DNA of 35,006 bases from the NCBI GenBank assembly GCA_017399625.1, contig JAFQBT010000024.1:1-35006 (forward strand). Direction: 5' to 3'. Made by a program: the position numbers and the translations under genes. Of the stretch, positions 1 to 8,488 are shown piece after piece; position 1 is the first letter of the stretch; each line of letters begins with the position of its first letter. Source of the DNA: Oscillospiraceae bacterium (lineage in GTDB: Bacteria; Bacillota; Clostridia; Oscillospirales; Ruminococcaceae). The notes beneath the pieces are model-generated. The model saw only the letters and a list, made by a program, of their open reading frames with translations. It did not search any database and was not told where the DNA came from.

Positions 1-660
1 GTTCTGTTCTTTGTTGTCGGTGTTATGAAAACCTGCGGTTCTTTTGCGGAAGTAAAACGTCCCGAAACCGCACTCAAAATCTTTATTCGCTTTGCACTTG
101 CAAAGGGCGTTGTAACATATGGTCTTGATTTAATGCTTGCGCTTTTCAGTATCGTTCAGGGCGTTGTTTCAACCATTATGAACTCTGCAGGACTTGGCGC
201 AATACAGCAAACTGTCCTTCCGGGAGAAATCATAACGGCTATTGAAGAGTGTACTTTCTTTGAAAGTATTCCCCTCTGGGCTGTAACGCTTATCGGAAGT
301 CTTTTCATAACTGTACTCTCTTTCGTTATGATACTCACAGTTTACGGAAGATTTTTTAAGCTGTATCTTTACACAGCTATTGCTCCAGTTCCGCTTTCAA
401 CTTTTGCAGGAGAGCCAACACAAAGTGTAGGAATAGCTTTCATCAAATCTTACGCTGCTGTCTGCCTTGAAGGTGCGATTATCGTACTTGGCTGCATAAT
501 CTTCTCCCTCTTTGCGGCAACTCCTCCGGTGGTTCAATCCGGAGCGACAGCTGTGACTATGGTTTGGAGCTATGTTGGAGAACTTGTTTTCAACATGCTG
601 GTTCTTGTGGGTGCAATAAAGATGGCGGACAGGGTTGTAAGAGAAATGATGGGACTTTAA
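1..660 (+). CDS. VirB6/TrbL-like conjugation membrane protein (3' part; 5' end outside window)
   Basis: The reading frame is open from the first base, so the ATG at 25 is probably internal and the gene begins upstream. The 219 visible residues are very hydrophobic, with about four to five membrane segments separated by short loops. The last segment ends in a charged tail just before the stop. This fits the C-terminal half of the polytopic VirB6/TrbL-like channel subunits of Gram-positive conjugative elements. The family call rests mainly on hydropathy and on position directly upstream of PrgI and VirB4 genes, which is the standard order in Tn1549/CTn-type elements. An AGGAGG site follows the stop and serves the next gene 11 bases downstream, so they are cotranscribed. 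Confidence 0.75.
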   Translation, partial: VLFFVVGVMKTCGSFAEVKRPETALKIFIRFALAKGVVTYGLDLMLALFSIVQGVVSTIMNSAGLGAIQQTVLPGEIITAIEECTFFESIPLWAVTLIGSLFITVLSFVMILTVYGRFFKLYLYTAIAPVPLSTFAGEPTQSVGIAFIKSYAAVCLEGAIIVLGCIIFSLFAATPPVVQSGATAVTMVWSYVGELVFNMLVLVGAIKMADRVVREMMGL

Positions 661-671
661 AGGAGGTTTTT

Positions 672-1034
672 ATGGAAATTAAAACTATTAAAGAAATACG
701 AGATTATCATGAAAGTATCTTTCTCGGCTTAACACTTCGACAATTCGTTTTTTCTGTTATAGCAATTGCAGTTACCATTTTGCTGTATTTTCTGTTAAAA
801 CCAATTGTAGGAACGGAAATGGTTTCGTGGATGTGCATTCTTGGAGCTGTTCCTTTTGCGGTAATGGGGTTCTTTTCATATCACGGCATGACAGCAGAAA
901 AGTTTCTTCTGAATTTTATTAGAACAGAAATTCTTGAACCCCATATTCTTCTTTTTAGGCCGAACAATTATTATTTTGAAGCTATAAAAGAGAAAACAAA
1001 TAAAAAGAAAAGGAGGTCAAATCTCCGATGCTAA
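672..1034 (+). CDS. PrgI family mating-channel protein
   Basis: A 120-residue protein starting at the ATG six bases after AGGAGG (661-666). It begins MEIKTIKEIRDYHES, then has two membrane segments at about residues 23-43 and 48-68. An F-x-Y-H-G-M stretch and a basic lysine-rich tail follow. Size, the two early helices and the position between a VirB6-like and a VirB4-like gene match the PrgI family of conjugative type IV secretion loci. The role is probably as a small inner channel component. Its 3' end overlaps the VirB4 start by 7 bases, which suggests translational coupling. Confidence 0.85.
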   Translation: MEIKTIKEIRDYHESIFLGLTLRQFVFSVIAIAVTILLYFLLKPIVGTEMVSWMCILGAVPFAVMGFFSYHGMTAEKFLLNFIRTEILEPHILLFRPNNYYFEAIKEKTNKKKRRSNLRC

Positions 1035-3376
1035 AAACATTAGATGCCCTGTTCAAAAAAGATAGAGGAAAATATACCGTCCCCAGAAAAGTGCAGGATG
1101 TAATTCCGATTAAACAAATCTGGTCGGACGGTATTTTTATGGTAGATGATAAGTTTGCAAAAACCTATCAGTTCAAAGATATAAATTATTTTGCTGCTTC
1201 AAATGAGGATAAAAAGAAGATGTTTCTTAGCTATGCTAATCTTCTTAATAGTCTTGATGACGGTGATACCGCAAAAATCACAATCAACAACCGAAGAATT
1301 GATACGAATAAATTTGAAGAAAATATTGTCAAGCCATTGGAAGATGATGGTCTTGATGAATACCGTGATGAATACAACAAATTTATTCTTGATAAAGCTT
1401 CCGGGGCAAACGGAATTGTTCAGGAAAAATACGTAACGATTTCTTCATATCATAGAAACATTGAAGATGCAAGAAACTATTTTATGCGAGTAGAAACAAA
1501 CCTTGGAACACAGCTTTCAGAACTAGGTTCGGAATGTATTCCCCTCGATGCAACAGAAAAGCTTAATATTCTCCATGATTTTTATCGTCCGGGTGAAGAA
1601 AGCTATTTCAGTTTCGATCCTAAACAGTTGATTCGTCACGGGCATGATTTTCGGAACTATATTTGCCCTGACTATATAGAAAAGAAAAGTGATTATTTCA
1701 AGTTTGGAGATAAATATGCGAGGGTTCTGTTTCTTAAAGATTATGCTACATTTATCAAAGATGAAATGATCAAGGAACTTACGGATTTTAACAGAAATCT
1801 TATGCTTTCACTCGATATTATTCCAATTCCTACCGAGGAAGCTATAAAAGAAACCGAAGCCCGTCTTTTAGGTGTAGAAAAGAATATAGCTGATTGGCAA
1901 AGAAGGCAAAATGCAAACAACAACTTTTCTGCAACAATTCCTTACGACCTTGAACTTCAGAGAAATGAATTAAAAGAATTGCTTAATGATTTATCCAGTC
2001 GTGATCAAAAGATGATGTTTGCGGTTTTAACCCTTGTTCACGTTGCAAATTCAAAGGAACAACTTGATTCAGATACAAAAACATTACGTTCCATTGCGGG
2101 TAAAAATATGTGTCAGCTTGCGATTATGCGTTTTCAGCAGATGGATGCTTTGAAAACCGTTCTTCCAATCGGTATTCGTAAAATCGATATGGTACGCACT
2201 CTCACCACAGAAAGTGCCGCTGTTCTTATGCCTTTTAACGTTCAGGAGATACAGGAAGACGGAGGTATATATTTCGGAGAAAACGCAATATCACACAACC
2301 TAATTCTTTGTAATCTTTCAAAACTAATGAACCAGTCAATGATTATTCTCGGTATCTCCGGCTCTGGCAAATCTTTTTTTGCAAAACTTCTAATTACATT
2401 TTATTCTTTGTTTTGCCCTGACGATGAAATCATAATCTGTGATCCTGAAGGTGAATATACACCTCTCGTAAAGGCATTTCATGGTTCAGTACATGAGATC
2501 AAAGCAGGAGGAAAAGACCATATCAATGCAATGGATATGGCTCACGGATACGCAGACAAAGATGAAAAACCTCTTGCAAAAAAATCCGAATTCATTATGT
2601 CACTTTTTGAACAAATCGATAAAAACGGTGCAGGAGCCCATAACCAATCAATCATAGACCGATGTGTTACACAACTTTATCGTGAATGTGAGTTTACCGG
2701 AGAAACGCCTACTTTGAAGTTACTTCGTGATGTACTTTTGGAACAGCCGGAGGAGGAAGCAAGAAAAATTGCTCTTTCCATGGAGCTTTTCACTTCCGGT
2801 TCTCTTGATATTTTTGCACATGAAACCAATGTGGATACAAGCAATAGAATTACTTCCTATGATATTCATAAATTAGGCGAGCAGCTTAAACCAGTTGGTC
2901 TTCTCGTTATTACTGATACTATTCTCAATCGCGTAACGGAGAACTGGAAAGAGGGCAAACGCACTCATATTTTTATAGACGAATTTCATGTTGTGTTTAA
3001 TAGTGAACATAGTGCTGCCTTCTTTAGTTCTGCATGGAGACAATTCAGAAAACGAAATGCATCGCCATGTGCAATTACTCAGGATATTGAATACCTGCTT
3101 AACGATAATCTTGCAAGAATAATGGTTTCCAACTCCGAATGTATTGTTATGATGAATCAATCTACGCTTGACCGTGACCCTCTTGCTGCACTTCTTGGAA
3201 TATCACGGGAACAGATGGGCTACGTTACAAACGCAAAAGCCGGCTGCGGCCTTCTCCGCTATGGAGGCGCAATTGTTCCGTTTATTAACAAATTTCCTAG
3301 CAATACCAAAATTTACAAACTTATAACCACCAAACCTAATGAAGGTGCCTTCGGACAATATGAAGACGCCTGCTAA
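1028..3376 (+). CDS. VirB4-like conjugation ATPase (TraE/CD1110 type)
   Basis: A 782-residue protein, a usual length for VirB4-like ATPases of Firmicutes elements. The N-terminal half (about residues 1-400) is the mixed alpha/beta VirB4 region. The C-terminal half is a RecA-like ATPase with Walker A GISGSGKSFF at about residues 442-451 and Walker B HIFIDEFHVV with D651-E652. An AITQDIEYLL segment follows, as in the VirB4/TraG superfamily. It would energise assembly of the mating channel and substrate transfer at the cytoplasmic face. The start overlaps prgI and is preceded by AAAGGAGG. The gene is intact, which argues that this transfer module is not grossly decayed. Confidence 0.92.
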   Translation: MLKTLDALFKKDRGKYTVPRKVQDVIPIKQIWSDGIFMVDDKFAKTYQFKDINYFAASNEDKKKMFLSYANLLNSLDDGDTAKITINNRRIDTNKFEENIVKPLEDDGLDEYRDEYNKFILDKASGANGIVQEKYVTISSYHRNIEDARNYFMRVETNLGTQLSELGSECIPLDATEKLNILHDFYRPGEESYFSFDPKQLIRHGHDFRNYICPDYIEKKSDYFKFGDKYARVLFLKDYATFIKDEMIKELTDFNRNLMLSLDIIPIPTEEAIKETEARLLGVEKNIADWQRRQNANNNFSATIPYDLELQRNELKELLNDLSSRDQKMMFAVLTLVHVANSKEQLDSDTKTLRSIAGKNMCQLAIMRFQQMDALKTVLPIGIRKIDMVRTLTTESAAVLMPFNVQEIQEDGGIYFGENAISHNLILCNLSKLMNQSMIILGISGSGKSFFAKLLITFYSLFCPDDEIIICDPEGEYTPLVKAFHGSVHEIKAGGKDHINAMDMAHGYADKDEKPLAKKSEFIMSLFEQIDKNGAGAHNQSIIDRCVTQLYRECEFTGETPTLKLLRDVLLEQPEEEARKIALSMELFTSGSLDIFAHETNVDTSNRITSYDIHKLGEQLKPVGLLVITDTILNRVTENWKEGKRTHIFIDEFHVVFNSEHSAAFFSSAWRQFRKRNASPCAITQDIEYLLNDNLARIMVSNSECIVMMNQSTLDRDPLAALLGISREQMGYVTNAKAGCGLLRYGGAIVPFINKFPSNTKIYKLITTKPNEGAFGQYEDAC

Positions 3377-3401
3377 ACTAAAATTTTAGGAGGAAAATAT
3401 T

Positions 3402-4202
3402 ATGAAAAAATCTACTGTTATGATGCTTATTGCGGTTATCCTTTCCGTTATTACAATTTCTTCCGGAATTGTCTTCTTCAGTCAGATGGCAGACGAAAAC
3501 AAAGCGGAACAGACCTATGAAAATCTTTCTTCTCTTGTATCCAGTGGTGTTGAAAACGAAGAAGATGTAACGATTGACCTCGAAGGAAATGTCGAGAACA
3601 AATACAACGGACCGACTTCCTATGAAAAATATCTTCCCATCTATGAGCAGAACGATGACTTTATCGCATGGGTTAAAATCGACGGAACTAAAATCGATTA
3701 TCCCGTAATGCAGACCGCAGATGATCCGAACTTCTATCTTAAACATGCTTTCGATAAAACCTACAGCGACTACGGTGTTCCGTACATCCAGGAGAACTGC
3801 CTTATCGACAACTGTGATAACATCGTTGTTTACGGACACAACATGAACAACGGTTCTATGTTCGCAGATCTCTGCAAATATGAAGACGAGGAATTCTATA
3901 AAGAGCACAAATATATTCAGTTCGATACTCTTCTTGATTACGGAAGATATGAGATCGTTGCAGTATTCAAAACAGTTGCGTATAACGATGCAGGATTTAA
4001 ATACTTTCAGTTTGTAAATGCGGAAAATGAAGTGGATTTCAACGAATATATCGAAACCTGCAAATCCTTGCAGCTTTATGATACCGGTGTTGATGCAGAA
4101 TATGGCGACAGACTTCTCACTCTCTCCACCTGCGAATATAGCCAAACTGATGGCAGAATTGTAGTTGTGGCGAAGCTTGTGGATAATATGCCGATGAGAT
4201 GA
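3402..4202 (+). CDS. srtB: class B sortase
   Basis: A 266-residue membrane-anchored transpeptidase. An N-terminal signal anchor covers about residues 6-28 and is followed by an acidic linker. The sortase fold carries the catalytic His146 in VVYGHNMNNGSMF, Cys244 in TLSTCEYSQ and Arg252 in TDGRIVVVA, all in order and intact. The NDDFIAWVKIDGTKIDYPVMQ segment is typical of class B. The enzyme cleaves a sorting signal and joins a surface protein to the cell wall or to another protein. It follows VirB4 by 25 bases with its own AGGAGG site, and similar conjugative elements carry a sortase here. Its substrate is not visible in the window. Confidence 0.92.
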   Translation: MKKSTVMMLIAVILSVITISSGIVFFSQMADENKAEQTYENLSSLVSSGVENEEDVTIDLEGNVENKYNGPTSYEKYLPIYEQNDDFIAWVKIDGTKIDYPVMQTADDPNFYLKHAFDKTYSDYGVPYIQENCLIDNCDNIVVYGHNMNNGSMFADLCKYEDEEFYKEHKYIQFDTLLDYGRYEIVAVFKTVAYNDAGFKYFQFVNAENEVDFNEYIETCKSLQLYDTGVDAEYGDRLLTLSTCEYSQTDGRIVVVAKLVDNMPMR

Positions 4203-4212
4203 TATAATTAAC

Positions 4213-4246
4213 AAAAGCACCCTTCAATAAACCGAAGGGTGCTTTT
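4213..4246. terminator. bidirectional intrinsic terminator
   Basis: A 13-bp perfect stem (4213-4225 with 4234-4246) has an 8-base loop and A/T ends on both sides. It lies between the convergent sortase and SDR genes, so it can end transcripts from either direction. It would separate the conjugation operon from the SDR/TetR cargo. Confidence 0.85.
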
Positions 4247-4285
4247 GCTTTTTGTCCATGGGGGTATTTATTATAGTTGTGGATT

Positions 4286-5023
4286 TTACATTGCGTCTCT
4301 GCCACCATCAATAAGATAGCACTGACCGGTAATGTAAGAAGCTTCATCGGATGCAAGGAAAAGAGCAAAGTTTGCCATTTCTTCTGGCTCTCCGATTCTT
4401 CCCATCGGAATCTGTGAATCAAGGAATTTTCGCAGTTCCTCGCTCATTCCGTCAATAATACCAGTATTGAATATTCCGGGACACACAGCATTTACACGAA
4501 TATTATCTTTAACATACTCTGCTGCAGCTTGTTTTGTCATCATAGCATTTGCACCCTTAGATGCGATATACGCAGGAGAACCAGGAGTAGCTTTGAAACT
4601 ACCGACTGAGGCCGTATTTACGATAGACCCTTTCCCATTTTCAAGCATAAGTTTAAGTCCACCTTGCATTACCATGAGATATCCGCGTACGTTAACGTTA
4701 AAAATCTTATCCCATGCCTCAAGAGGATATTCATGCATCCTTGCACGCGGACCACTGATTCCTGCATTGTTACAAAGAATATCAAGCTTTCCAAACTTTT
4801 CAACGCAAAGAGCATACATTGCGTCAACATCTTCCTGTTTGGAAACATCAGCAACAATACCCACTACGTCGCCGGCAATTTCTGCGGCGATTTCAGGCAT
4901 TTGGGGGTTGATGTCTGCGCCAACTACTTTTGCACCTTCTTTTGCAAAAAGTTTTGCCATTGCAAGGCCGAAACCGGAAGATGCACCGGTGATAACTGCT
5001 ACTTTTCCGTCAAGTCTGCCCAT
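4286..5023 (-). CDS. short-chain dehydrogenase/reductase (SDR)
   Basis: A 245-residue classical SDR. The nucleotide-binding motif TGASSGFG is at residues 12-19, CNNAG ends at 88, and the catalytic Ser139, Tyr152 and Lys156 are present (SPAYIASKG). The C-terminal GQCYLIDGG motif is also present. It should be a cytosolic NAD(P)-dependent oxidoreductase. The substrate cannot be read from sequence. The start is set at 5023 because a GGAGGAT site lies 7 bases upstream, while the longer frame to 5080 would begin inside the promoter. It is divergent from a TetR gene. The pair sits inside an otherwise standard transfer module and looks like cargo. Confidence 0.9.
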   Translation of the reverse strand: MGRLDGKVAVITGASSGFGLAMAKLFAKEGAKVVGADINPQMPEIAAEIAGDVVGIVADVSKQEDVDAMYALCVEKFGKLDILCNNAGISGPRARMHEYPLEAWDKIFNVNVRGYLMVMQGGLKLMLENGKGSIVNTASVGSFKATPGSPAYIASKGANAMMTKQAAAEYVKDNIRVNAVCPGIFNTGIIDGMSEELRKFLDSQIPMGRIGEPEEMANFALFLASDEASYITGQCYLIDGGRDAM

Positions 5024-5071
5024 AAAATAAATCCTCCAAGCTTGTTGAAATTTGTTTTTTGTTGTGATAAT

Positions 5072-5113
5072 ATTATACAAAATTCAGCAAAACTGTTAAA
5101 CCATCAACAGTTT
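5072..5113 (-). promoter_or_regulatory. promoter and 8-bp inverted repeat upstream of the SDR gene
   Basis: On the minus strand a perfect -10 TATAAT (5072-5077) lies 17 bp from a weak -35 TTTAAC (5095-5100). An inverted repeat, AAACTGTT (5090-5097) with AACAGTTT (5106-5113), covers the -35 box. This is a plausible repressor site for the divergent TetR protein. The -10 is clear, the operator role is inferred. Confidence 0.6.
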
Positions 5114-5132
5114 GCGAAGCGTTGCATTTCGC

Positions 5133-5153
5133 AACACTTTTTCAAAAAGTGTT
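5133..5153. promoter_or_regulatory. 21-bp palindrome upstream of tetR (candidate operator)
   Basis: Two perfect 10-bp arms, AACACTTTTT and AAAAAGTGTT, surround a single central C. The palindrome ends about 30 bases before the TetR start. It lies between divergent genes and is not followed by a T-run, so an operator is more likely than a terminator. A second short dyad, GTTGC(N5)GCAAC, lies just before it at 5121-5135. Confidence 0.6.
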
Positions 5154-5183
5154 CACTGATGTTTCAATCGGAGGTGCATTCTA

Positions 5184-5729
5184 ATGACTTACGCAGAAAA
5201 AAGAACACGAGCACATTTTCAAAATGCTTTTATAAAAATGATAAAAGAAGTCGGATATTCAAAAATCACCGTAAGAAAACTTGTGGCATACGCAGATTAC
5301 AACCGAACTTCTTTCTATCGCTATTATAATAACCTTGATGAACTTTCGGATGAAATTATAGATTTCATAGTTAAAACTTTCTACAACAGTTTTGAAAAAG
5401 AATATAAAGATTATGAAAAAACAACTTCACAAATATATGCCACTATTTATGAGAACAGGGACTATTTTGACCTTCTTGCATTAAATGACTCTATTCCACA
5501 ATTAAAAGAACAATTCTTAATGTGCATCGAAAAAATCCTTAATGAATTGATTATTGAAACCGACGAACACGAAATATGGAATAACGAATATATTTATTCA
5601 TTTTATGCACACGCTACATTTGGCATTATTGAAACTTGGATAAAAAACAATTATGCTCTTGATTATAAAACACTTGCAAAATATATTTACATGTCATATG
5701 ATAGACCATTTTATTATAAGGTAAAATAA
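5184..5729 (+). CDS. TetR/AcrR family transcriptional regulator
   Basis: A 181-residue protein. The N-terminal TetR helix-turn-helix covers about residues 8-55 (YSKITVRKLVAYADYNRTSFYRYY split over two helices). A variable all-helical ligand/dimer domain follows. The start is the ATG 7 bases after GGAGG (5170-5174). It is divergent from the SDR gene, with two dyads between them. The simplest reading is an autoregulated repressor that releases the SDR gene when it binds a small molecule. No ligand can be inferred. Confidence 0.85.
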   Translation: MTYAEKRTRAHFQNAFIKMIKEVGYSKITVRKLVAYADYNRTSFYRYYNNLDELSDEIIDFIVKTFYNSFEKEYKDYEKTTSQIYATIYENRDYFDLLALNDSIPQLKEQFLMCIEKILNELIIETDEHEIWNNEYIYSFYAHATFGIIETWIKNNYALDYKTLAKYIYMSYDRPFYYKVK

Positions 5730-5784
5730 GAGAATCCCGTTGGTTGGCGAGATTCTTAATGCAAGCATTTTTTATGAGGTATTT

Positions 5785-7647
5785 ATGAACAATATAAAAA
5801 CAAAAGAATCCGTTGTTGATAATTCAATAAAGGTTCTCGATAAATCAGCAAATCTTTCGGATAGAATGAAAGATTCATATATCCGAACAAAGCAAAGCGC
5901 CGAGCACAGCTATTACGCAGAAGAAAATTCTCCTGAAGAATATGCTTCCGATAAGGTTACAGAAACTTCCGAAGCTGTTGGATATGAAGCTGTTTATAAA
6001 TTCGATGAGCACGGAAGAAAAGGCTTTGAAACCACAAAAGGAAACATTATAAAAGCAAAAGAACATTTTGAGCACGGGGATAATCCCCGTGCTCATTCTG
6101 CTTCTTATAGCTCTGAATCAAAAGAAGACCGCCAATATACCGGCGGTCCTTCTCATAAAAGACATTATAATTCTCCTAAATCCAATCCACAGGAACAAGC
6201 AAGAGAATATGCTGTCAAGCAAGCGAAAAAACGAACCGAAAAAGTTTACGAACAACGTACAGCGGAATCTGTTGGAAATACCATTAAAACAAGAGAATCT
6301 GCAGAGTCTTCTGCAAATATTACAAAGAACGGAATCAAGACGAAATCAAGCCTTGCAAGTGCCAGCAAAACATCCGTGAAAGGCGGTAAAACAACGATTA
6401 AAACCGCGGAGCGAACTTCAAAAGCAACCGTCAAAACGGCAAAAACGGCGACCACAGCGTCCCATACAGTAGTTAAAGCACCGCAGACTATTGTTCAAGG
6501 AACGAAGAAAACAGTCAATGCAATTTATACCACAGGAAAGGCTGTTTTTGTCGCAGGCAAATCTATGGTGAAAGGGATAATTGCAGCCACAAAAGCACTT
6601 GTTGCGGCTATTGCCGCCGGAGGCTGGGTTGCTGTTATGATTATTGTAATTATTATGCTTATAGGACTTTTGGTTGGTTCTTCATTCGGCATTTTCTTTT
6701 CAAACGAAGATACAGGAGGAGAAACTATGCAGGATGTTATCCAAGAAATCAATGACGAGTATCTTGCGGAAATAGAGAAAATTAAGTTTGAGAACCCTTA
6801 TGATGTTCTTGAAATGTCCGGTTCCCGTGCTGTATGGAAAGAAGTTCTTGCCGTGTATGCGGTTAAAACTACAACAGATCCAATAAACGGTCAAGAAGTG
6901 GCAACTATAACAGATGAAAAGAAAGAGATCCTCCGTAAGATATTCTGGGAAATGAATGAGATTTCATTCCGCACAGAAGAGATAACCGAAACAGTTATAG
7001 TTGAATCCGACGATGGTAATGGAAATATTGTTGAAACCAAAACCACAGAAACAAGGACTTATCTTTTTATCACTGTAAGCCACAAAACCGCAGATGAAAT
7101 GGCAGAAGAGTATAACTTTGACCACAAACAAAAAGAACTGCTCGGCGCTTTACTTTCAGAAGAGAACGACGAGCTGTGGGCTATGGTTTTATATGGAATT
7201 GCTGGACAAAGCGATGATATGATAGTTGCCGTTGCTCAATCCCAAATCGGCAACGTAGGCGGGGATCCTTACTGGTCCTGGTATGGATTCAGCGAACGAG
7301 TTGACTGGTGTGCCTGTTTTGTCAGTTGGTGTGCAAACGAATGCGGATACATCGAAAACGGAATCATACCGAAGTTTGCAAGCTGTGCTATTGGTGTAAA
7401 CTGGTTCCAGTCACGTGGACAATGGGTGGATAGTTCTGCAGAACCTGTTCCCGGAATGATAATTTTCTTCGATTGGGATGAAGATATAACTGGCCAGGAC
7501 GGCAGGCCTAACCATGTTGGCATCGTCGAGAAGGTCGAAAACGGAATGGTTTATACTATTGAAGGCAACTCTGATGATACCTGCAGGAGAAGAAACTACA
7601 GTATTGGACATTATGAGATATTTGGGTATGGAGTTCAGGAATATTAA
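5785..7647 (+). CDS. CHAP-domain peptidoglycan hydrolase of the conjugation module
   Basis: A 620-residue membrane protein. Residues 1-275 are a long, charged, Lys/Thr/Ala-rich region with repeated KTxxKTA-like units. A membrane segment lies at about 279-306 (GGWVAVMIIVIIMLIGLLVG). A region of unknown fold follows, and a CHAP amidase/endopeptidase domain spans about 480-620. Catalytic Cys509 is in DWCACFVSWC and His577 in PNHVGIVEKV. It would open the cell wall locally for channel assembly, the VirB1/Orf14-like role. The start at 5785 has GAGGT 4 bases upstream. An earlier ATG at 5756-5760 or the frame start at 5740 is less likely. Two strong hairpins lie inside the coding sequence. Confidence 0.88.
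   Translation: MNNIKTKESVVDNSIKVLDKSANLSDRMKDSYIRTKQSAEHSYYAEENSPEEYASDKVTETSEAVGYEAVYKFDEHGRKGFETTKGNIIKAKEHFEHGDNPRAHSASYSSESKEDRQYTGGPSHKRHYNSPKSNPQEQAREYAVKQAKKRTEKVYEQRTAESVGNTIKTRESAESSANITKNGIKTKSSLASASKTSVKGGKTTIKTAERTSKATVKTAKTATTASHTVVKAPQTIVQGTKKTVNAIYTTGKAVFVAGKSMVKGIIAATKALVAAIAAGGWVAVMIIVIIMLIGLLVGSSFGIFFSNEDTGGETMQDVIQEINDEYLAEIEKIKFENPYDVLEMSGSRAVWKEVLAVYAVKTTTDPINGQEVATITDEKKEILRKIFWEMNEISFRTEEITETVIVESDDGNGNIVETKTTETRTYLFITVSHKTADEMAEEYNFDHKQKELLGALLSEENDELWAMVLYGIAGQSDDMIVAVAQSQIGNVGGDPYWSWYGFSERVDWCACFVSWCANECGYIENGIIPKFASCAIGVNWFQSRGQWVDSSAEPVPGMIIFFDWDEDITGQDGRPNHVGIVEKVENGMVYTIEGNSDDTCRRRNYSIGHYEIFGYGVQEY
6069..6148. repeat. two strong hairpins inside the CHAP coding sequence
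   Basis: The first is a perfect 12-bp stem, TGAGCACGGGGA (6069-6080) with its complement at 6084-6095, closed by a TAA loop. The second is GACCGCC (6127-6133) with GGCGGTC (6142-6148). They fall in the low-complexity linker region of the protein, where sequence constraint should be weak. They are more GC-rich than the surroundings. Function unknown. Confidence 0.6.
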
Positions 7648-7710
7648 AATTCGCACATTTGCCATTTACACCTCCTTATGCTAATCTCGGCATAAGGAGG
7701 TGTATTTTTT
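7643..7710 (+). promoter_or_regulatory. leader hairpin: terminator shape that also hides the Shine-Dalgarno
   Basis: A perfect 15-bp stem (7667-7681 with 7690-7704, 8-base loop) is followed by TTTTTT and then directly by the ATG at 7711. The 3' arm contains AAGGAGGTG, the ribosome binding site of the next gene, and the 5' arm contains CACCTCCTT. The folded RNA would both resemble an intrinsic terminator for the CHAP gene and block translation of the metallophosphoesterase. The same leader occurs before the gene at 11039. Confidence 0.8.
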
Positions 7711-8487
7711 ATGCCAAAGTTTTTTGTATTTAGCGATGTTCATGGGTTTTATGATGAATTTACAAAAGCTCTTGATGAAGCTGGTTATGATAAAAACAAT
7801 CCGGAACACTGGCTTATTTCTTGCGGAGATAACTTTGACCGTGGTGATGGTAATTCTGAAATGCTAGATTTTCTCTTAAATTCGGAACGAACTATTCTGA
7901 TTAAAGGCAATCATGAGGACATGCTAATGGATGCACTAAACAGAGGTTTTTCGGAACGCCATGATATACACAATGGTACTGACAAAACTATTTGGCAGCT
8001 TTCAAATGATTTGTGTGAATTTGATTCAGCTTATGATAGGGTTTCTCCTCTATTCAACAAAATGTTTAACTATTTTGAAACAGAAAAATTCATTTTTGTT
8101 CATGGCTGGATTGCTGTAAGTTATTTTGAAGATTATCCACATTGGGCAAGATACAGAACTTATAAATATAATCCCGAATGGAGAAATGCAGACGAAAAAG
8201 GTTGGGCTGAAGCGAGATGGCATAACGGTATGCAGCTTGCACATGAAGGAATTATCGAAGAAAATAAAACTATTGTATGTGGTCACTTTCACACCACTTG
8301 GGGTAAAGCAAGATACCATCGACCTGCCGGTGATTTGAAAGGCAATGATTATTACGAGTTTGGAGAAGGTGCAGATTTTTCTCCATATTACGACAAAGGT
8401 ATTATCGCTATTGATGGTTGTACTACTTATTCCGGTAGGGTTAATATTCTTGTAATTGAAGATGAGTTTTTAGGAAGGAATGGATAA
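7711..8487 (+). CDS. calcineurin-like metallophosphoesterase
   Basis: A 258-residue protein with the metallophosphoesterase motifs in order: SDVHG (residues 8-12), GDNFDRG (about 39-45), KGNHED (about 69-74), a histidine in FVHGW and GHFHTTWG near residue 191. These bind the two-metal centre of phosphoprotein or nucleotide phosphatases. The GDxxDRG form is closest to the bacterial PrpA/ApaH-type phosphatases. The substrate is unknown. Translation start is fixed by AAGGAGGTG in the leader hairpin. The stop overlaps the region where the second metallophosphoesterase begins, so the two are coupled. Confidence 0.88.
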   Translation: MPKFFVFSDVHGFYDEFTKALDEAGYDKNNPEHWLISCGDNFDRGDGNSEMLDFLLNSERTILIKGNHEDMLMDALNRGFSERHDIHNGTDKTIWQLSNDLCEFDSAYDRVSPLFNKMFNYFETEKFIFVHGWIAVSYFEDYPHWARYRTYKYNPEWRNADEKGWAEARWHNGMQLAHEGIIEENKTIVCGHFHTTWGKARYHRPAGDLKGNDYYEFGEGADFSPYYDKGIIAIDGCTTYSGRVNILVIEDEFLGRNG

Positions 8488-8488
8488 T

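Noticed and set aside
3378-4220. Long open frame antisense to the sortase gene
   Set aside because: The sortase frame has all catalytic residues and a strong ribosome binding site; the antisense frame has low-complexity composition and no site.
5731-5756. AGAATC/GATTCT dyad after the first TetR as a terminator
   Set aside because: The stem has mismatches and no T-run follows; it may be weak structure only.
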